DNA of 53,571 nucleotides from a virus, in the IMG/VR virus record IMGVR_UViG_3300003203_000001, positions 1 through 53,571 of that record; one strand, written 5' to 3'. Of the stretch, positions 52,415 through 53,571 are shown piece after piece; position 1 is the stretch's first letter; each line of letters opens with the position of its first letter. A program made the position numbers and the translations under genes. The notes under the pieces are model-generated. The model was not told the DNA's origin and searched no databases. It saw only the letters and a program-made list of their open reading frames with translations.

Positions 52415-53571
52415 TCAGCCTCGCTTCGCCTTCTCGCCGGTCAGCTTCTGCCAGCGCTCGACGATCACGTCGCAGTACGCCGGCGAGAGCTCGATTGCGA
52501 CGCAGATGCGGCCGAGGTGCTCGCAAGCCATCATCGTCGTCCCGCTGCCGCTGAACGGATCGTAAACCACGTCGCCCTGCTGGCCGTGGTTGCGGATTGG
52601 TCGCGCCATGCACTCGAGCGGCTTCTGGGTCGAGTGCTCAGTCTCCTGCTGCCCGTCCTTGCGCGCGATGTCCCAGACGGTCGACTGCTTGCGATCGCCT
52701 CCCCATTTGGCCGACTTGCCCTGGCGCACGGCGTACCAGCACGTCTCGTGTTGCCAGTGGTAGTGCCCCCGTCCCACCACGATCGATGGTTTGCGCCACA
52801 TAATGTGCGAACGTCGCTCGAAGCCGGCAGAGTCAATTTCGCGCGCGACCACGTCGCTGACCAACGCGTCACACCAGATGTAAGACACGTCTCCCGGAAA
52901 CAACTTATAGGCTTCAAGCCAGCTGGCGCGTTTGTCGTCGTTCTCGACCTTGCCGACGCGCTTGGTCCTATTGAGTCCTGCCTCCCGGCGCCACGCCGCA
53001 TCGTAGTCGACACCGTACGGCGGATCGGTGTCCATGAGTACGGGCATGAGCTTCGCGCGCGCAAGACTCACCACCCTTTCGTCCGTGCAATCACCGCAGA
53101 CCAAGCGATGTTTACCGAGCTGCCACAGATCGCCCGGCTTCGTGACCGGGTTTTTCGGTGGTTCGGGCACCTCGTCGTCGGGCAGCTCCTGCGAGTCGGC
53201 GATCGCGCGCTCGAGCTCGCGCATGTCCTTCTCGTTCCACCCCGCCAACAGCTGATCGCTGATGTCGTAGCTCGCCAGAATTGCGTGCAGCGCAGGGTCG
53301 TCCCACTCAGCGAGCTCGCCGAGTCGGTTGTCCGCCAGCGCGAGGAGGTGCGCCTCGCGCTCGCTGCAGTCGATGAAGCGCACCGGGACCTTGCTGAGCT
53401 TCAGCAGCTGCGCTGCTTTCCAGCGCGTGTGGCCGGCGATAATCTCGCGCGTCGCCTTGCGCGCGACGATCGGCGCCGCGAAGCCGAAGCGACGGATCGA
53501 CTCGGCGACTCGCGCGACCGGCTCGCCGTCGTTCTTGCGCGGGTTCTTCGGCCATGGTCTCAGGCTCGCCG
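52415..53571 (-). CDS. ParB-domain DNA methyltransferase, main part (beta class)
   Basis: This is the rest of the 418-aa protein begun at 178. From the contig end it reads VARVAESIRRFGFAAPIVAR and REIIAGHTRWKAAQLLKLSK, a ParB/Srx-type domain. After a linker (PKNPVTKPGDLWQLGKHRLV) the methyltransferase begins: catalytic DPPY in VLMDTDPPYGVDYDAAWRRE, and AdoMet-binding FSGSGTTMMACEHLGRICVA near the C-terminus. Motif IV before motif I is the beta class (N6-adenine or N4-cytosine). Its own GTG at 53383 is only an internal codon. Confidence 0.93.
   Translation of the reverse strand, partial: ASLRPWPKNPRKNDGEPVARVAESIRRFGFAAPIVARKATREIIAGHTRWKAAQLLKLSKVPVRFIDCSEREAHLLALADNRLGELAEWDDPALHAILASYDISDQLLAGWNEKDMRELERAIADSQELPDDEVPEPPKNPVTKPGDLWQLGKHRLVCGDCTDERVVSLARAKLMPVLMDTDPPYGVDYDAAWRREAGLNRTKRVGKVENDDKRASWLEAYKLFPGDVSYIWCDALVSDVVAREIDSAGFERRSHIMWRKPSIVVGRGHYHWQHETCWYAVRQGKSAKWGGDRKQSTVWDIARKDGQQETEHSTQKPLECMARPIRNHGQQGDVVYDPFSGSGTTMMACEHLGRICVAIELSPAYCDVIVERWQKLTGEKAKRG
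53494..53571. repeat. Terminal direct repeat, copy 2
   Basis: This copy is identical to bases 1-78. The frame of the methyltransferase continues from here to position 79 and on to the ATG at 178, so this end joins the start of the contig. Confidence 0.95.

Noticed and set aside
1-53571. CRISPR arrays, insertion sequences, tRNA genes
   Set aside because: No regularly spaced repeats, transposase motifs or cloverleaf-like segments were seen on either strand.
53383-53571. GTG 53383 as true start of the methyltransferase
   Set aside because: The upstream frame is open across the contig junction and contains a ParB-type domain, and the ATG at 178 has the usual ATGA overlap.

Overview
This window is a complete, or nearly complete, temperate contractile-tailed phage genome. 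Bases 1-78 repeat exactly at 53494-53571, so the contig closes into a circle of about 53,493 bp. A ParB-domain/DNA methyltransferase gene reads straight across the junction. The sequence is GC-rich. Two secreted products carry lipoprotein signal peptides and the lysin is a peptidoglycan amidase, which suggests a high-GC Gram-negative host. No tRNA, rRNA, insertion sequence or CRISPR array was seen.

Two divergent transcription units leave a switch at about 11023-11131, between two XRE-type regulator genes. The leftward (minus) unit starts with a Cro-like gene (10699-11022). It continues through a coiled-coil protein, a large TOPRIM/DUF927 primase-helicase, an iteron-rich segment (7300-7558), and a tightly overlapping chain of small genes. 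These include a RuvC-like resolvase, adenine and cytosine methyltransferases, two ASCH-domain proteins, a J-domain protein, a Fis-type HTH and several zinc-ribbon proteins. Across the circular junction the same strand carries packaging and structural genes, read from 53.5 kb down to 28 kb: ParB-methyltransferase, terminase small and large subunits, a portal fused to an ADP-ribosyltransferase-like domain, a P-loop protein, a MuF-like protein, a DUF2213 protease/scaffold, decoration and major capsid proteins, neck proteins, sheath, tube, tail chaperones, tape measure, baseplate and tail fibres. Lysis genes (28.1-25.7 kb) and accessory genes (25.6-21.1 kb) follow.

The rightward (plus) unit (11132-21117) holds a CI-like repressor, a PD-(D/E)XK nuclease, a Sak4-like ATPase, an SSB-like protein, a RecD2 helicase split into two overlapping genes, small zinc-ribbon proteins, a DUF4406-like protein and a large serine integrase with a small companion gene. 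A 21-bp palindromic element occurs both in the switch and ahead of the recombination operon, so one repressor may control both.

The structural set (DUF1073 portal, DUF2213, DUF2184, DUF4054, DUF3383, DUF3277, Gp138, DUF6983-type plug, baseplate J) resembles simple myophages such as Bcep781 and Pam3. The most notable features are the portal-ADP-ribosyltransferase fusion with acidic and Lys/Ala-rich linkers, the split RecD2, iterons lying inside a translationally coupled reading frame, a -1 frameshift signal with a 7-bp hairpin in the tail chaperone, and a 16-bp sequence repeated three times in the late region.
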